This document shows, one piece after another, positions 52,275 through 61,268 of a DNA stretch of 64,000 nt. The number at the start of each line of letters is the position of its first letter. Position 1 is the first letter of the stretch. Below the pieces are notes generated by a model. The model ran no database searches, had not been told where the DNA came from, and saw only the letters and a list, made by a program, of their open reading frames with translations. Both the position numbers and the translations under genes were made by a program. Source of the DNA: VYFG01 sp965213885 (GTDB taxonomy: Bacteria > Pseudomonadota > Gammaproteobacteria > Arenicellales > Poriferihabitantaceae); contig OZ243919.1 in assembly GCA_965213885.1 (NCBI GenBank), positions 868,001 to 932,000 on the forward strand, in the 5' to 3' direction.

Positions 52275-53603
52275 ATGACAAACAAGATCGATCCCAGCTG
52301 GCTGCGCGAATCCGCTGCGTTCAGCCGCCCGGTCATCCGCGAGATCCAGCGTGCGGCGCGGGAGGGCATCTACGATATCCGGGGCGGCGGCGCCAAGCGG
52401 ACCATTCCGACTTTCGACGATCTGCTGTTTCTCGGCGCCAGCGTGTCGCGCTACCCCCTGGAGGGGTATCGCGAGAAGTGCGACACCGGGGTGACCCTGG
52501 GGACCAGGTTCGCGAAGAAGCCGCTTGCACTCAGCATTCCCATCACCATCGCCGGCATGAGCTTCGGGGCGCTCTCGGCCCAGGCCAAGGAGGCCCTGGG
52601 ACGCGGCGCCTCCGAGGTAGGCACCAGCACCACCACGGGCGATGGCGGGATGACCCCGGAGGAGCGGGGACAGTCCAGGCACCTGGTCTACCAGTACCTG
52701 CCGTCCCGCTACGGCATGAATCCCGTGGACCTCAGAAAGGCCGACGCCATCGAGGTGGTGGTGGGCCAGGGCGCCAAGCCCGGCGGCGGTGGGATGCTGC
52801 TCGGGCAGAAGATCAGCGACCGGGTGGCCGGGATGCGCAACCTCCCGAAGGGCATCGACCAGAGAAGCGCCTGCCGCCACCCCGACTGGACCGGACCGGA
52901 CGACCTGGAAATCAAGATCCTGGAACTGCGCGAGATCACCGACCGGCAGGTGCCGGTGTTTGTCAAGGTGGGCGCCACGCGGACCTTTTTCGACGTGCAG
53001 CTGGCGGTCAAGGCCGGCGCCGATGTCGTGGTGGTGGACGGGATGCAGGGCGGCACTGCGGCCACCCAGGACGTTTTCATCGAGCATGTCGGCATCCCCA
53101 CGCTGCCCGCCACCCGCCTGGCCGTGGACGCGCTCAAGGATCTCGGCATGCACCGTGAGGTGCAGCTCATCGTGTCCGGCGGCATCCGTTCCGGTGCGGA
53201 TGTGGCCAAGGCGCTCGCCCTCGGAGCCGACGCCGTGTCCATCGGCACCGCGGCGCTGATCGCCATGGGAGACAATGCGCCGGAGTACGAGGACGAGTAC
53301 AACCGGATCGGCACCAGTGCAGGCTACTACGACGACTGGCAGGAGGGTCGCGACCCGACCGGCATCTCCACCCAGGACGAGAACCTCGGCAGGCGGCTGG
53401 ACCCGGTCAAGGCCGGCCACCGCGTGGCGAATTACCTGCGCGTGCTGACCCTGGAGCTGCAGACCCTGGCACGGGCCGCCGGCAAGACCGACGTCCACAA
53501 CCTGGAACCCGAGGACCTGGTGGCCCTGACCGTGGAGGCGGCGGCCATGGCGCGGATTCCGCTGGCGGGGACCGACTGGATACCCGGGCAGGGCGGGTTC
53601 TGA
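52275..53603 (+). CDS. mgsC: N-methylglutamate synthase subunit C-like, FMN-binding glutamate synthase protein
   Basis: A 442-residue FMN-binding glutamate synthase domain protein: PITIAGMSFGALSAQAKEAL, GTSTTTGDGGMTPEERGQSR, GAKPGGGGMLLGQKISDRVA, DVVVVDGMQGGTAATQ, GLGIRSGAD-like SGGIRSGADVAKALALGADA. In MgsABC it condenses methylamine-derived groups to N-methylglutamate. GAGG before ATG 52275 fixes the start; TTG 52260 overlaps mgsB. Confidence 0.88.
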   Translation: MTNKIDPSWLRESAAFSRPVIREIQRAAREGIYDIRGGGAKRTIPTFDDLLFLGASVSRYPLEGYREKCDTGVTLGTRFAKKPLALSIPITIAGMSFGALSAQAKEALGRGASEVGTSTTTGDGGMTPEERGQSRHLVYQYLPSRYGMNPVDLRKADAIEVVVGQGAKPGGGGMLLGQKISDRVAGMRNLPKGIDQRSACRHPDWTGPDDLEIKILELREITDRQVPVFVKVGATRTFFDVQLAVKAGADVVVVDGMQGGTAATQDVFIEHVGIPTLPATRLAVDALKDLGMHREVQLIVSGGIRSGADVAKALALGADAVSIGTAALIAMGDNAPEYEDEYNRIGTSAGYYDDWQEGRDPTGISTQDENLGRRLDPVKAGHRVANYLRVLTLELQTLARAAGKTDVHNLEPEDLVALTVEAAAMARIPLAGTDWIPGQGGF

Positions 53604-53753
53604 TGGCTATCCCCGCAGCGTCCCGCCTTTCGGTCGCTGGCCGCCTTCGCACCGGATCGGGTGTCCATGCACGGTTTTCCCCCGGGGAGAATCTTTGCCA
53701 TAATCTTTTCAGATTCCCACAACATACCCACACCATCAGGCAGGAGTGACACC

Positions 53754-55061
53754 ATGGCCACCAATCTCGCTACCGTTGCGAAACAGAAGAAAATCGAATA
53801 TTTCCTGATCAGCTTCGTCGACCTGTTCGGTGTGCTGCGTTCCAAGCTGGTGCCGGCCCGGGCGATCGGCGACATGCAGAAGGAGGGTGCGGGATTTGCC
53901 GGATTCGCCGCCTGGCTCGACATGACCCCGGCGGACAGCGACATGTTCGCGGTGCCGGATCCCGACAGCCTGATCCAATTGCCCTGGAAGAAGGAGGTGG
54001 GCTGGCTCGCCGGCGACCTCTACATGGACGGCAAGGCGGTGGAGGCCTCTCCCCGCGTGGCGCTGAAACGCCAGATAGAAAAGGCGGCGAAGAAGGGCTA
54101 CCGGCTCAAAACCGGCGTGGAATGCGAGTATTTTCTGGTCAACGCCGACGGCACCGAGATCTCCGACCCCCGGGACATCCAGTCCAAGCCCTGCTACGAC
54201 CAGTCCGCGCTGATGCGGCGCTACGACGTCATCACCCAGATCTGCGATGCCATGATCGAGCTTGGCTGGGGACCCTACCAGAACGACCACGAGGACGCCA
54301 ACGGTCAGTTCGAGATGAACTGGGAATACGATGACTGCCTGAAAACCGCCGACCGGCACGTGTTCTTCAAGTACATGGTCCGGCAGATCGCGGAGAACAA
54401 CGGTCTTCGCGCCACCTTCATGCCCAAGCCCTTCACCAACCTGACCGGCAACGGCTGCCATGCCCATGTCTCGCTGTGGAACAGGGACGGAAAGAAGAAC
54501 CTGTTCGAGAAGAAAACCGACGAGATGGGCCTGTCTGCCCTTGCGTACCATTTCCTCGGGGGCATCATGCACAACGTCGAGGGACTCACATCCATCTTCA
54601 ACCCCACGGTGAACAGCTACAAACGCATCAACGCCCCGCGCACCCTGTCCGGCGCCACCTGGTCGCCCAACGCGGTCAGCTACGGGGGCAACAACCGGAC
54701 CCACATGGTCAGGATTCCCGATACCGGCCGATTCGAGCTCCGCCTGATGGACGGCGCCGCGAACCCCTACCTCCTGCAGGCCGGAATCCTCGCCGCCGGG
54801 CTCGACGGCGTTGCCAACAAGCGTGATCCGGGCAAGCGGCTCGACATCAACATGTACGAGGAGGGCAACAAGGTGCGGGGTCTCAAGAAGCTGCCGCTGA
54901 ACCTGCTTGACGCCATCCGGGCAACGCAGAATGCCAAGCCGCTGCGCGAAGCGCTGGGCGAGGAACTGATGGATGCCTACTGCAAGCTGAAGCTGGAACA
55001 GTGGAATGACTTCACCCGGTCCATCACGCAGTGGGAGCGGGACAACACCCTGGATTGCTGA
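53754..55061 (+). CDS. gmaS: Gamma-glutamylmethylamide synthetase / type III glutamine synthetase-like
   Basis: A 435-residue glutamine-synthetase-fold ligase: YFLISFVDLFGVLRSKLVPA, AGFAAWLDMTPADSDMFAVP, KTGVECEYFLVNADG, QNDHEDANGQFEMNWEYDDC, FMPKPFTNLTGNGCHAHVSL and NRTHMVRIPDTGRFELRLMD. It would join glutamate and methylamine using ATP (GmaS); the closely related GlnT uses ammonia. The mgsABC block just upstream supports GmaS, though rhizobial glxBCD-glnT has the same order. CAGGAG precedes ATG 53754. Confidence 0.82.
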   Translation: MATNLATVAKQKKIEYFLISFVDLFGVLRSKLVPARAIGDMQKEGAGFAGFAAWLDMTPADSDMFAVPDPDSLIQLPWKKEVGWLAGDLYMDGKAVEASPRVALKRQIEKAAKKGYRLKTGVECEYFLVNADGTEISDPRDIQSKPCYDQSALMRRYDVITQICDAMIELGWGPYQNDHEDANGQFEMNWEYDDCLKTADRHVFFKYMVRQIAENNGLRATFMPKPFTNLTGNGCHAHVSLWNRDGKKNLFEKKTDEMGLSALAYHFLGGIMHNVEGLTSIFNPTVNSYKRINAPRTLSGATWSPNAVSYGGNNRTHMVRIPDTGRFELRLMDGAANPYLLQAGILAAGLDGVANKRDPGKRLDINMYEEGNKVRGLKKLPLNLLDAIRATQNAKPLREALGEELMDAYCKLKLEQWNDFTRSITQWERDNTLDC

Positions 55062-55089
55062 GGGGGCCGCAAGGCAATACCACGCGCCC

Positions 55090-55110
55090 GCCGCACCCCT
55101 GCGGTGCGGC
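55090..55110. terminator. GC-rich hairpin between convergent genes
   Basis: GCCGCACC and GGTGCGGC form an eight-pair stem with a five-base loop in the 194-base gap between gmaS and the convergent aminotransferase. No T tract follows, so termination is probable but not certain. Confidence 0.5.
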
Positions 55111-55255
55111 TCGCAAACACCCGGAGATCCAATCCGCACCCGGCCTGACCCGGGTACGGTAGCCCCGTACTCACCTCCAGGCGGTCTTCCATGGCGGTAC
55201 ATTCGGGTATCTGCCTGCCAGGAACCCCGGCAGGATTCCCCTGGCCAGCCGCATC

Positions 55256-56488
55256 TCAGAACAGACCGCGCAGCACCGAAACGACCCGGTCCACTTCTCC
55301 TGTCGTGTTGTAGTGGGCGAAGCTGATCCGCAGGACGCCATCGTCCGGATCCCCGATGCCGATGTTCTCCAGCAGCCGCCTGGCATAGAAATGCCCGTGC
55401 CCGGCGGCGATGTCCGATCTGCCGAGCGCTTCCGATATCGTGGACGACGGCAGGCGGTCGCAGAACAGCGCGATATTCGCCTCCCGCCCTTCCATGCATG
55501 TCCGCCCCAGTATGTGGAGAGGCAGATCCGAAATGCCGTCGAGCAGCCTCTGGCAGAGGGTAGTCTCATGGGCATGCATCAACGAGGATATCGCCTGGGT
55601 GCGGGTGTACAGGCTGCCCCGGTCGTGGCCGTAGTGGTGGCTGTGGGATGCCGAAAAATAGTCGCCGAGTCCCGCCAGGGCGGCGATGGAGGCGTGGTCC
55701 GGCCCGGCAGCGTCGAGGCGCTTCTCCGGGTACCCGATATTGAAGTAATGGCACTGCGGATCCAGCGCCCCGGCGAAATCCGGTGAGACGTACATGATGC
55801 CGAGGTGCGGGGCGTAGGTCTTGTAGGTGCTGAAACAGTAGGCGTCGGGTTCAAGCGAGGGGATGTCCGGCCAGGAGTGGGGCGCAATGGACACACCGTC
55901 AAGGACGACCCGTACTCCCAGGGGGCGCGCCAGGCGGATCACGTCCTCCACGGGGTTGACGGTGCCGACGACGTTGGAGCCGTGTGTCATGCACAGGATC
56001 CTGACTGACCCGTCCAGCAGGGAAGGTAACCGCTCGAGCCGGAGTTCCCCGTCTCCGTCCACTTCCCAGGTGCGCAACTCGGCGCCGTTGCGCCGGCAGA
56101 GCCGCTCCCAGGCGCCGATATTGGCCTCGTGGTCCTGGCCCGTGACGATCACAGCGCTGCCCGGGGACACCAGGCCGGCGGCGGCCAGGGCCAGGGTGTT
56201 GATGTTCTGGGTGGTGGACGGACCGATGGTGACGGTGCCGGCGTCGACCCCGAGCAGATCCGCCATGACCCGGCGCCCCAGGTCCATCTGTTCCCCGGCC
56301 GCGTGGCAGATTCCGCTGGCTCCGTAGGGCTGCACCTTGTTTTCGGTGTAGAACCGGAAGTAGCGTTCAAGCACCTGGCCCACCACGTAACTGCCGCCGG
56401 CGTTCTCGAAAAAGGCGGTTCTGGCGGGCAGGGGCTGCTGGAAGGCCGGGAAGCAGCTGCGGACGAATTCGACGTCGAGTACGGTCAT
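55256..56488 (-). CDS. Aminotransferase class V / cysteine desulfurase-like protein
   Basis: A 410-residue PLP enzyme of the class V group: ARTAFFENAGGSYVVGQVLE, GPSTTQNINTLALAAAG, VTGQDHEANIGAWERLCRRN, ILCMTHGSNVVGTVNPVEDV, VLDGVSIAPHSWPDI, AYCFSTYKTYAPHLGIMYVS with the PLP Lys in STYKTY. It resembles CsdA-type family members but the C-terminal sulfur-acceptor Cys is not evident, so the substrate is unclear. Convergent with gmaS; its start is 243 bases from the 4.5S RNA gene. Confidence 0.82.
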   Translation of the reverse strand: MTVLDVEFVRSCFPAFQQPLPARTAFFENAGGSYVVGQVLERYFRFYTENKVQPYGASGICHAAGEQMDLGRRVMADLLGVDAGTVTIGPSTTQNINTLALAAAGLVSPGSAVIVTGQDHEANIGAWERLCRRNGAELRTWEVDGDGELRLERLPSLLDGSVRILCMTHGSNVVGTVNPVEDVIRLARPLGVRVVLDGVSIAPHSWPDIPSLEPDAYCFSTYKTYAPHLGIMYVSPDFAGALDPQCHYFNIGYPEKRLDAAGPDHASIAALAGLGDYFSASHSHHYGHDRGSLYTRTQAISSLMHAHETTLCQRLLDGISDLPLHILGRTCMEGREANIALFCDRLPSSTISEALGRSDIAAGHGHFYARRLLENIGIGDPDDGVLRISFAHYNTTGEVDRVVSVLRGLF

Positions 56489-56731
56489 GGCTGGCGGAAA
56501 ATCGGACTACCGGGCGGAGTCTGTGGAAATCGGCTGTTGGTGTCAATCCGAACCGGTCGTGGCGGGCACCGTGACCGCCATCGGCTTGTGCCTGGCATCC
56601 AGGCTTCGACAACATCCTTCCCATGGGGAATTCCCGGGAGTCATCCGGATGCCGGTGAACTCGGGATCTGCCGGTTACCCGTTTACGGCCCGGATGATTT
56701 ACAATCCCGGGCGAGAGGCCGCAACGTCTAT

Positions 56732-56844
56732 GGCGGTGAAGACCGGTCTCCCTGGTGGCGATAGGTTGTGAACCCGGTCAGGTCCGGAAGGAAGCAGCCG
56801 TAGCAGCCGAGTCGGGTGCCAGGGTCAGGCTGGTCGGAGCCGCC
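56732..56844 (+). ncRNA. ffs: 4.5S RNA (signal recognition particle RNA, small bacterial type)
   Basis: The highly conserved apical domain is present: TGAACCCGGTCAGGTCCGGA, then AGGAAGCAGCCGTAGCAGCC, GGGTGCCAGGG and TCAGGCTGG. GGCGGT at 56732 pairs with GCCGCC at 56839 to close the hairpin (113 bases). It binds Ffh in the signal recognition particle. Its place directly before dnaX is conserved in many gammaproteobacteria. Promoter not assigned. Confidence 0.93.
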
Positions 56845-56956
56845 ACCTCTCGGAGAGGCTGCAATACCACACCCTTCAGATGCCGGACCCCTGTTTCCCG
56901 CCTGAAATCAACCGCTTCGGAACCCTGGACGACCCCATCGCCATTTCGCCAACTCC

Positions 56957-58747
56957 ATGAGTTACCAGGCCCTGGCAAGAAAATGGCGACCGCAGACCTT
57001 CGCCGAAGTGATCGGACAGGAACATGTCGTGTCCGCCCTGGCCAATGCGCTGGAGTCCGGACGCGTGCACCACGCCTACCTGTTCACGGGCACCCGCGGC
57101 GTCGGCAAGACCACCTTGGCCCGGATCCTCGCCAAGGCGCTCAACTGCGAGACCGGCATCACCTCCGCACCCTGCGGAAAATGCACCGCCTGCGCCGGCA
57201 TCACCCAGGGCAGCTACGTCGACCTGATCGAGGTGGATGCCGCTTCCCGGACCAGGGTGGAGGACACCCGGGAGATCCTCGAGAACGTCCAGTACGCCCC
57301 GACCGTGGGACGCTCCAAGATTTACCTCATCGACGAGGTGCACATGCTCTCCGGCCACAGCTTCAACGCGCTCCTGAAAACCCTGGAGGAGCCGCCGGGC
57401 CACGTCAAGTTCCTCCTCGCCACCACGGATCCGCAGAAACTGCCGCCCACCATCCTGTCGCGCTGCATCCAGTTCAACCTGAGGGCCATGGACATCCGGC
57501 AGCTCCAGGATCACCTCAGTTACATTCTCGAGGCGGAGGGTATCCCCTTCGATGCCGAGGGCCTGCAGGTGCTGGCACGTTCGGCGGACGGCAGCGTGCG
57601 TGACGCCCTGAGTCTGCTGGACCAGGCCATCTCCCACGGCAACGGCGAAGTGCGGACGGACCGGGTGCGCGTCATGCTGGGCATGATCGACGAGCAGTTC
57701 ACCCTGGACCTGCTCAGGGCCGTGGCGGCCCGCGACGGGGCGGCGGTGCTGGCGACGGTGGCCGGGATGGCCGGCCGCGCGGTGGATTTCCGGGCTGCGA
57801 TGGACGATGTGCTCTGCGCCCTGCACAACGCGGCGCTCCACCAGGTGAATCCCGAGGCCCTGGCCTGGAAGGGAGCGGACCCCGGGCCGGCAGCGGAACT
57901 GGCCGCCCTGGCGGACCCCGAACTGCTGCAGCTGCTCTATCAGGTCGCCCTGGTGGGCAAGCGTGACCTCGCCCTGGCGCCGGACCCGCGCTCGGGCTTC
58001 GAGATGGCGCTGCTCAGGATGGCGGTCTTCCAGCCCCGGGACGGGGCGCCGGAGGATTCCGGGGCAGCGGGGGACACCCCGGATTCCGGCCGGCCCCGGC
58101 AGGACGGGAGCCGGGAAGAGCCGAAAGGGAAGGCCGGGACCGCCATGCCGGGTCAGGGCGCCAACGGCAACGGAAGGGACAGCGATCCGGTTGCCGAACG
58201 CGATACCGGCCCTGGCGGCCCTGTTGCCGTCCACGGAAACACGGCCCCCCCCGACCCGAGAGCCGCGCAGGCGGTGCAGGGCATGGGCCCCGGCACGGGG
58301 GAGGCAATCCCGGCAAATGACCCGATGCCGCCGGCCTTCGGCGGCGACATCGGCACGGCCGACGGCTGGGCCGCCTTCGCCGACGTCAGCGACCTGGACG
58401 GGATCACCCGGGAACTGGTGATGAACATGATGCCGGTCAGGCTCGAGGGCGACACCCTGGAACTGATGCTGGACGACGCGTCGCGGAACCTGCTCAGGGA
58501 CGGGCGGGTGGAGAAGATCCGGGAACGGTGCAGTGCGTACCTGGGCCGGACGCTGCGGCTCGAGGTGAGAGCCGGCTCCCTGGAGGAGATTCCCGGGGAA
58601 TCTCCGGCCAGGCGCAGGGAATGGGAGAACCGGGAACGCCGGGCCAGGGCCGAGAAGACGTTTCGCGACGATCCCAACGTGCGTGAACTGATGGACCGTT
58701 TCGATGCGGAGGTGGTGCCGGATTCCGTCCGTCCACCCCTGGAATGA
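56957..58747 (+). CDS. dnaX: DNA polymerase III subunits gamma/tau
   Basis: A 596-residue clamp-loader ATPase: SYQALARKWRPQTFAEVIGQ, Walker A TGTRGVGKT, a Zn-binding Cys quartet (CGKCTACAGI, preceded by NCETG), Walker B YLIDEVHMLS, and SRC in SRCIQFNL. The C-terminal third is the tau-specific region including the DDASRNLLRDGRVEKIRER fold. No obvious A-rich slippery site for the shorter gamma form was seen. It follows the 4.5S RNA and leads the ybaB-recR block. Confidence 0.93.
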   Translation: MSYQALARKWRPQTFAEVIGQEHVVSALANALESGRVHHAYLFTGTRGVGKTTLARILAKALNCETGITSAPCGKCTACAGITQGSYVDLIEVDAASRTRVEDTREILENVQYAPTVGRSKIYLIDEVHMLSGHSFNALLKTLEEPPGHVKFLLATTDPQKLPPTILSRCIQFNLRAMDIRQLQDHLSYILEAEGIPFDAEGLQVLARSADGSVRDALSLLDQAISHGNGEVRTDRVRVMLGMIDEQFTLDLLRAVAARDGAAVLATVAGMAGRAVDFRAAMDDVLCALHNAALHQVNPEALAWKGADPGPAAELAALADPELLQLLYQVALVGKRDLALAPDPRSGFEMALLRMAVFQPRDGAPEDSGAAGDTPDSGRPRQDGSREEPKGKAGTAMPGQGANGNGRDSDPVAERDTGPGGPVAVHGNTAPPDPRAAQAVQGMGPGTGEAIPANDPMPPAFGGDIGTADGWAAFADVSDLDGITRELVMNMMPVRLEGDTLELMLDDASRNLLRDGRVEKIRERCSAYLGRTLRLEVRAGSLEEIPGESPARRREWENRERRARAEKTFRDDPNVRELMDRFDAEVVPDSVRPPLE

Positions 58748-58821
58748 ACCCTGTCGGGAACGGCCAGGCCGCGGCCTGCCGCCATTCCCGATCACCTTGG
58801 AATGTACCGGGAGAACTACCG

Positions 58822-59142
58822 ATGAAAGATCAACTCGGCAACCTGATGAAACAGGCGCAGGCAATGCAGGAGAACATGCACAAAGCCCAGGCCGAACTGG
58901 CCGATACCGAAGTGACGGGGCAGTCCGGCGCCGGCATGGTGGAGATCGTGATGACCTGCCGTCATGACGTGCGCAAGGTGACCATCGACCCCGCCCTGAT
59001 GTCCGACGACAGGGAGGTGCTGGAGGACCTGGTCGCCGCGGCGCTGAACGATGCCGTCCGCAAGGTGGAGAAAACGGCCCAGGACAAGCTGGGAGGCCTG
59101 ACATCGGGACTCAACATCCCCGGCCTGAAGCTGCCGTTCTGA
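58822..59142 (+). CDS. ybaB: YbaB/EbfC nucleoid-associated protein
   Basis: A 106-residue protein: KDQLGNLMKQAQAMQENMHK, QAELADTEVTGQSGAGMVEI, VMTCRHDVRKVTIDPALM. It forms a dimer that binds DNA and is nearly always between dnaX and recR. The ATG at 58822 has GGGAGA upstream; the frame is open before it without homology. Confidence 0.92.
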   Translation: MKDQLGNLMKQAQAMQENMHKAQAELADTEVTGQSGAGMVEIVMTCRHDVRKVTIDPALMSDDREVLEDLVAAALNDAVRKVEKTAQDKLGGLTSGLNIPGLKLPF

Positions 59143-59155
59143 GGGGGGCCGGGCC

Positions 59156-59758
59156 GTGGCCGATCCGCGCTCTGTCGAGGTCCTGAAGGAGGCCCTTCAG
59201 CGCCTGCCCGGCGTGGGACCGAAATCCGCCCAGCGGATGGCGTTTCACCTGCTCGAGCGGGACCGGGACGGGGCCCGCCAGATCGGCGAGGCCATCCGCC
59301 ATGCGCTCAGCAAGGTCAATCATTGCCGCCGCTGCAACAATTTCAGCGAAACCGAGCTGTGCCCGATCTGCGATTCTCCCCGCCGGGACGCAGCCCGCGT
59401 GTGCGTGGTGGAAACGCCGGCAGATCTGGAAGCCATTGAGCAGACAGGGATCTACCAGGGGTCCTATTTCGTCCTCATGGGCAGCCTGTCTCCGCTTGAC
59501 GACGTCGGTCCGAACCAACTCGGGGTGGACCGGCTGATGGCGCTGGTAGCGGAACAGCCGGTGGAGGAACTCATCCTGGCGACCAACCTCACCGCGGAGG
59601 GGCAGGCCACCGCGGACTTCCTGATCGACCTGATGGCGTCCGTCGACGTCCCGGTGACGCGTCTCGCCCGCGGGCTGCCCATGGGTGGCGAACTGGAATA
59701 CATGGACCCCGGCACCCTGAACCAGGCTTTCGAGGGCAGGAAACCGGTCCGGGACTGA
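59156..59758 (+). CDS. recR: Recombination mediator RecR
   Basis: A 200-residue RecR: RLPGVGPKSAQRMAFHLLER (helix-hairpin-helix), the Cys zinc finger CRRCNNFSETELCPICDSPR, and the Toprim motif VVETPADLEAIEQTGIYQGS. RecR acts with RecF/RecO in loading RecA at gaps. Starts at GTG 59156, 13 bases after ybaB; its stop overlaps the truA ATG by one base. Confidence 0.94.
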   Translation: MADPRSVEVLKEALQRLPGVGPKSAQRMAFHLLERDRDGARQIGEAIRHALSKVNHCRRCNNFSETELCPICDSPRRDAARVCVVETPADLEAIEQTGIYQGSYFVLMGSLSPLDDVGPNQLGVDRLMALVAEQPVEELILATNLTAEGQATADFLIDLMASVDVPVTRLARGLPMGGELEYMDPGTLNQAFEGRKPVRD

Positions 59759-60561
59759 TGGGGGATCCGCCGGCCGGGATGCAGCGCTACGCCGCCTGCG
59801 TCGAGTATTGCGGAGTGCGCTATGCCGGCTGGCAGCGGCAGAAGCACGCGCCGTCCGTGCAGGAGGCGGTGGAGCGGGCCATCAGCCGGGTGGCGGACTA
59901 TCGGGTTGGCGTGGTTGCCGCGGGAAGGACGGATGCCGGCGTCCACGGCAGCGGCCAGATTCTCCATTTCGACACACCCAACCTCCGGGAGGAAGTGAGC
60001 TGGCTGCGCGGCGTCAACACCTGGCTTCCCGACGACATCAGCCTGCTCTGGACCAGGGCGGTGGGCCGGGAATTCCACGCCCGTCACAAGGCCCTGGAAC
60101 GGCACTACCGCTACGTCATCCTGAATCGGGAGGTCAGCCCCTCCTATCTCCACGGCCGGGTGACCTGGTTCCGCTGGCCCCTGGATGTCGAGGCCATGCG
60201 CGAGGCGGCGAAGAGCCTGCTGGGCACCCATGACTTCAGTGCCTTTCGCGCCGCGGGCTGCCAGTCGCGAAACCCGGTGAAGGAATTGCGCCGGCTGGAT
60301 ATCGGACATGCCGGGCACTGGGTCTGGTTCGATGTCTCCGCCGACGGCTTCCTGCACCACATGGTGCGCAATCTGGTGGGAGTCCTCTGCACCATCGGCC
60401 AGGGCGAGGCGGCGCCCGGCTGGGCGGGGGAGGTCCTTGCATCACGGGACCGGAAACAAGGAGGGGTCACCTTTCCGCCGAACGGGCTGTATTTTGCCGG
60501 GGTGGGCTATGACCCCGCCTGGGGATTGCCCCCGCCGCCGCCGGAGTGCCGATTTTGGTAG
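59758..60561 (+). CDS. truA: tRNA pseudouridine synthase A
   Basis: A 267-residue TruA: AGWQRQKHAPSVQEAVERAI, AAGRTDAGVHGSGQILHFDT with the catalytic Asp at position 59, and LGTHDFSAFRAAGCQSRNPV. It isomerises uridines 38-40 in the anticodon stem. The start overlaps the recR stop (TGATG). The C-terminus is Pro/Arg-rich, ending near the trpF region. Confidence 0.93.
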   Translation: MGDPPAGMQRYAACVEYCGVRYAGWQRQKHAPSVQEAVERAISRVADYRVGVVAAGRTDAGVHGSGQILHFDTPNLREEVSWLRGVNTWLPDDISLLWTRAVGREFHARHKALERHYRYVILNREVSPSYLHGRVTWFRWPLDVEAMREAAKSLLGTHDFSAFRAAGCQSRNPVKELRRLDIGHAGHWVWFDVSADGFLHHMVRNLVGVLCTIGQGEAAPGWAGEVLASRDRKQGGVTFPPNGLYFAGVGYDPAWGLPPPPPECRFW

Positions 60562-60592
60562 AATTCGCTCCCCCTTTTCCGGCAGGTGCAGC

Positions 60593-61228
60593 GTGAACCC
60601 ATCCCTACGCACCCGAATCAAGATCTGCGGCATGACGGGCCCGGATGCGGCCAGTTGCGCCGCGGCGGCAGGCGCGGATGCGGTGGGCCTGATCTTCCAC
60701 GAACCGAGCCACCGCCACCTGACCCTGGAACAGGCGGCGGCGGTCCGGTTGTCGCTGCCGCCCATGGTGGACAGCGTGGCGGTGGTGGTGAATCCTGATC
60801 CCGACTACGTGCGCGCCATCATGGACAGGGTAGGGCCGTCCATGCTGCAGTTCCACGGTGAGGAACCCGACGAGTTCTGTGCCGGCTTCGGGCTGCCGTA
60901 CCTGAAGACCATCCGGGTTTCAGGGCAAAGCGATCCGGCGTCCCGGGAACGGGACTATCCCCGCTGCCACGGCATTCTGCTGGACACCTTCGTCCCGGAC
61001 AAGTATGGTGGCAGCGGGCTTCGTTTCGACTGGAGCATGGCCGGCCACGGCGGGACCAAGCCGGTGTTCCTGGCGGGCGGCCTGGATGTGGACAATGTCC
61101 GGGAAGCCCTGGACACGGTCCGTCCCTACGGGGTCGATGTCAGCACCAGCCTGGAAACCGGTGGGATCAAGGACCCGGACAAGATCTACGCGTTCTGTCG
61201 TCGGGTCCAGGCTCTGGACTGTGGGTAA
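60593..61228 (+). CDS. trpF: Phosphoribosylanthranilate isomerase
   Basis: A 211-residue TrpF: IKICGMTGPDAASCAAAAGA with the catalytic Cys, HEPSHRHLTLEQAAAV, ILLDTFVPDKYGGSGLRFDW with the catalytic Asp, and GGLDVDNVREALDTVRPYGV. It converts phosphoribosylanthranilate in tryptophan synthesis. Begins at GTG 60593; a CAGG precedes. Followed by accD after an AT-rich spacer; the usual trpB/trpA are not in this window. Confidence 0.93.
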   Translation: MNPSLRTRIKICGMTGPDAASCAAAAGADAVGLIFHEPSHRHLTLEQAAAVRLSLPPMVDSVAVVVNPDPDYVRAIMDRVGPSMLQFHGEEPDEFCAGFGLPYLKTIRVSGQSDPASRERDYPRCHGILLDTFVPDKYGGSGLRFDWSMAGHGGTKPVFLAGGLDVDNVREALDTVRPYGVDVSTSLETGGIKDPDKIYAFCRRVQALDCG

Positions 61229-61268
61229 ATTATATTCATATTTTGATTGAATAAAAATAAATAACTAT

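Noticed and set aside
58020..58260. Programmed frameshift in dnaX to make gamma
   Set aside because: No A-rich slippery heptamer followed by a stem was found in the Pro/Gly-rich linker.
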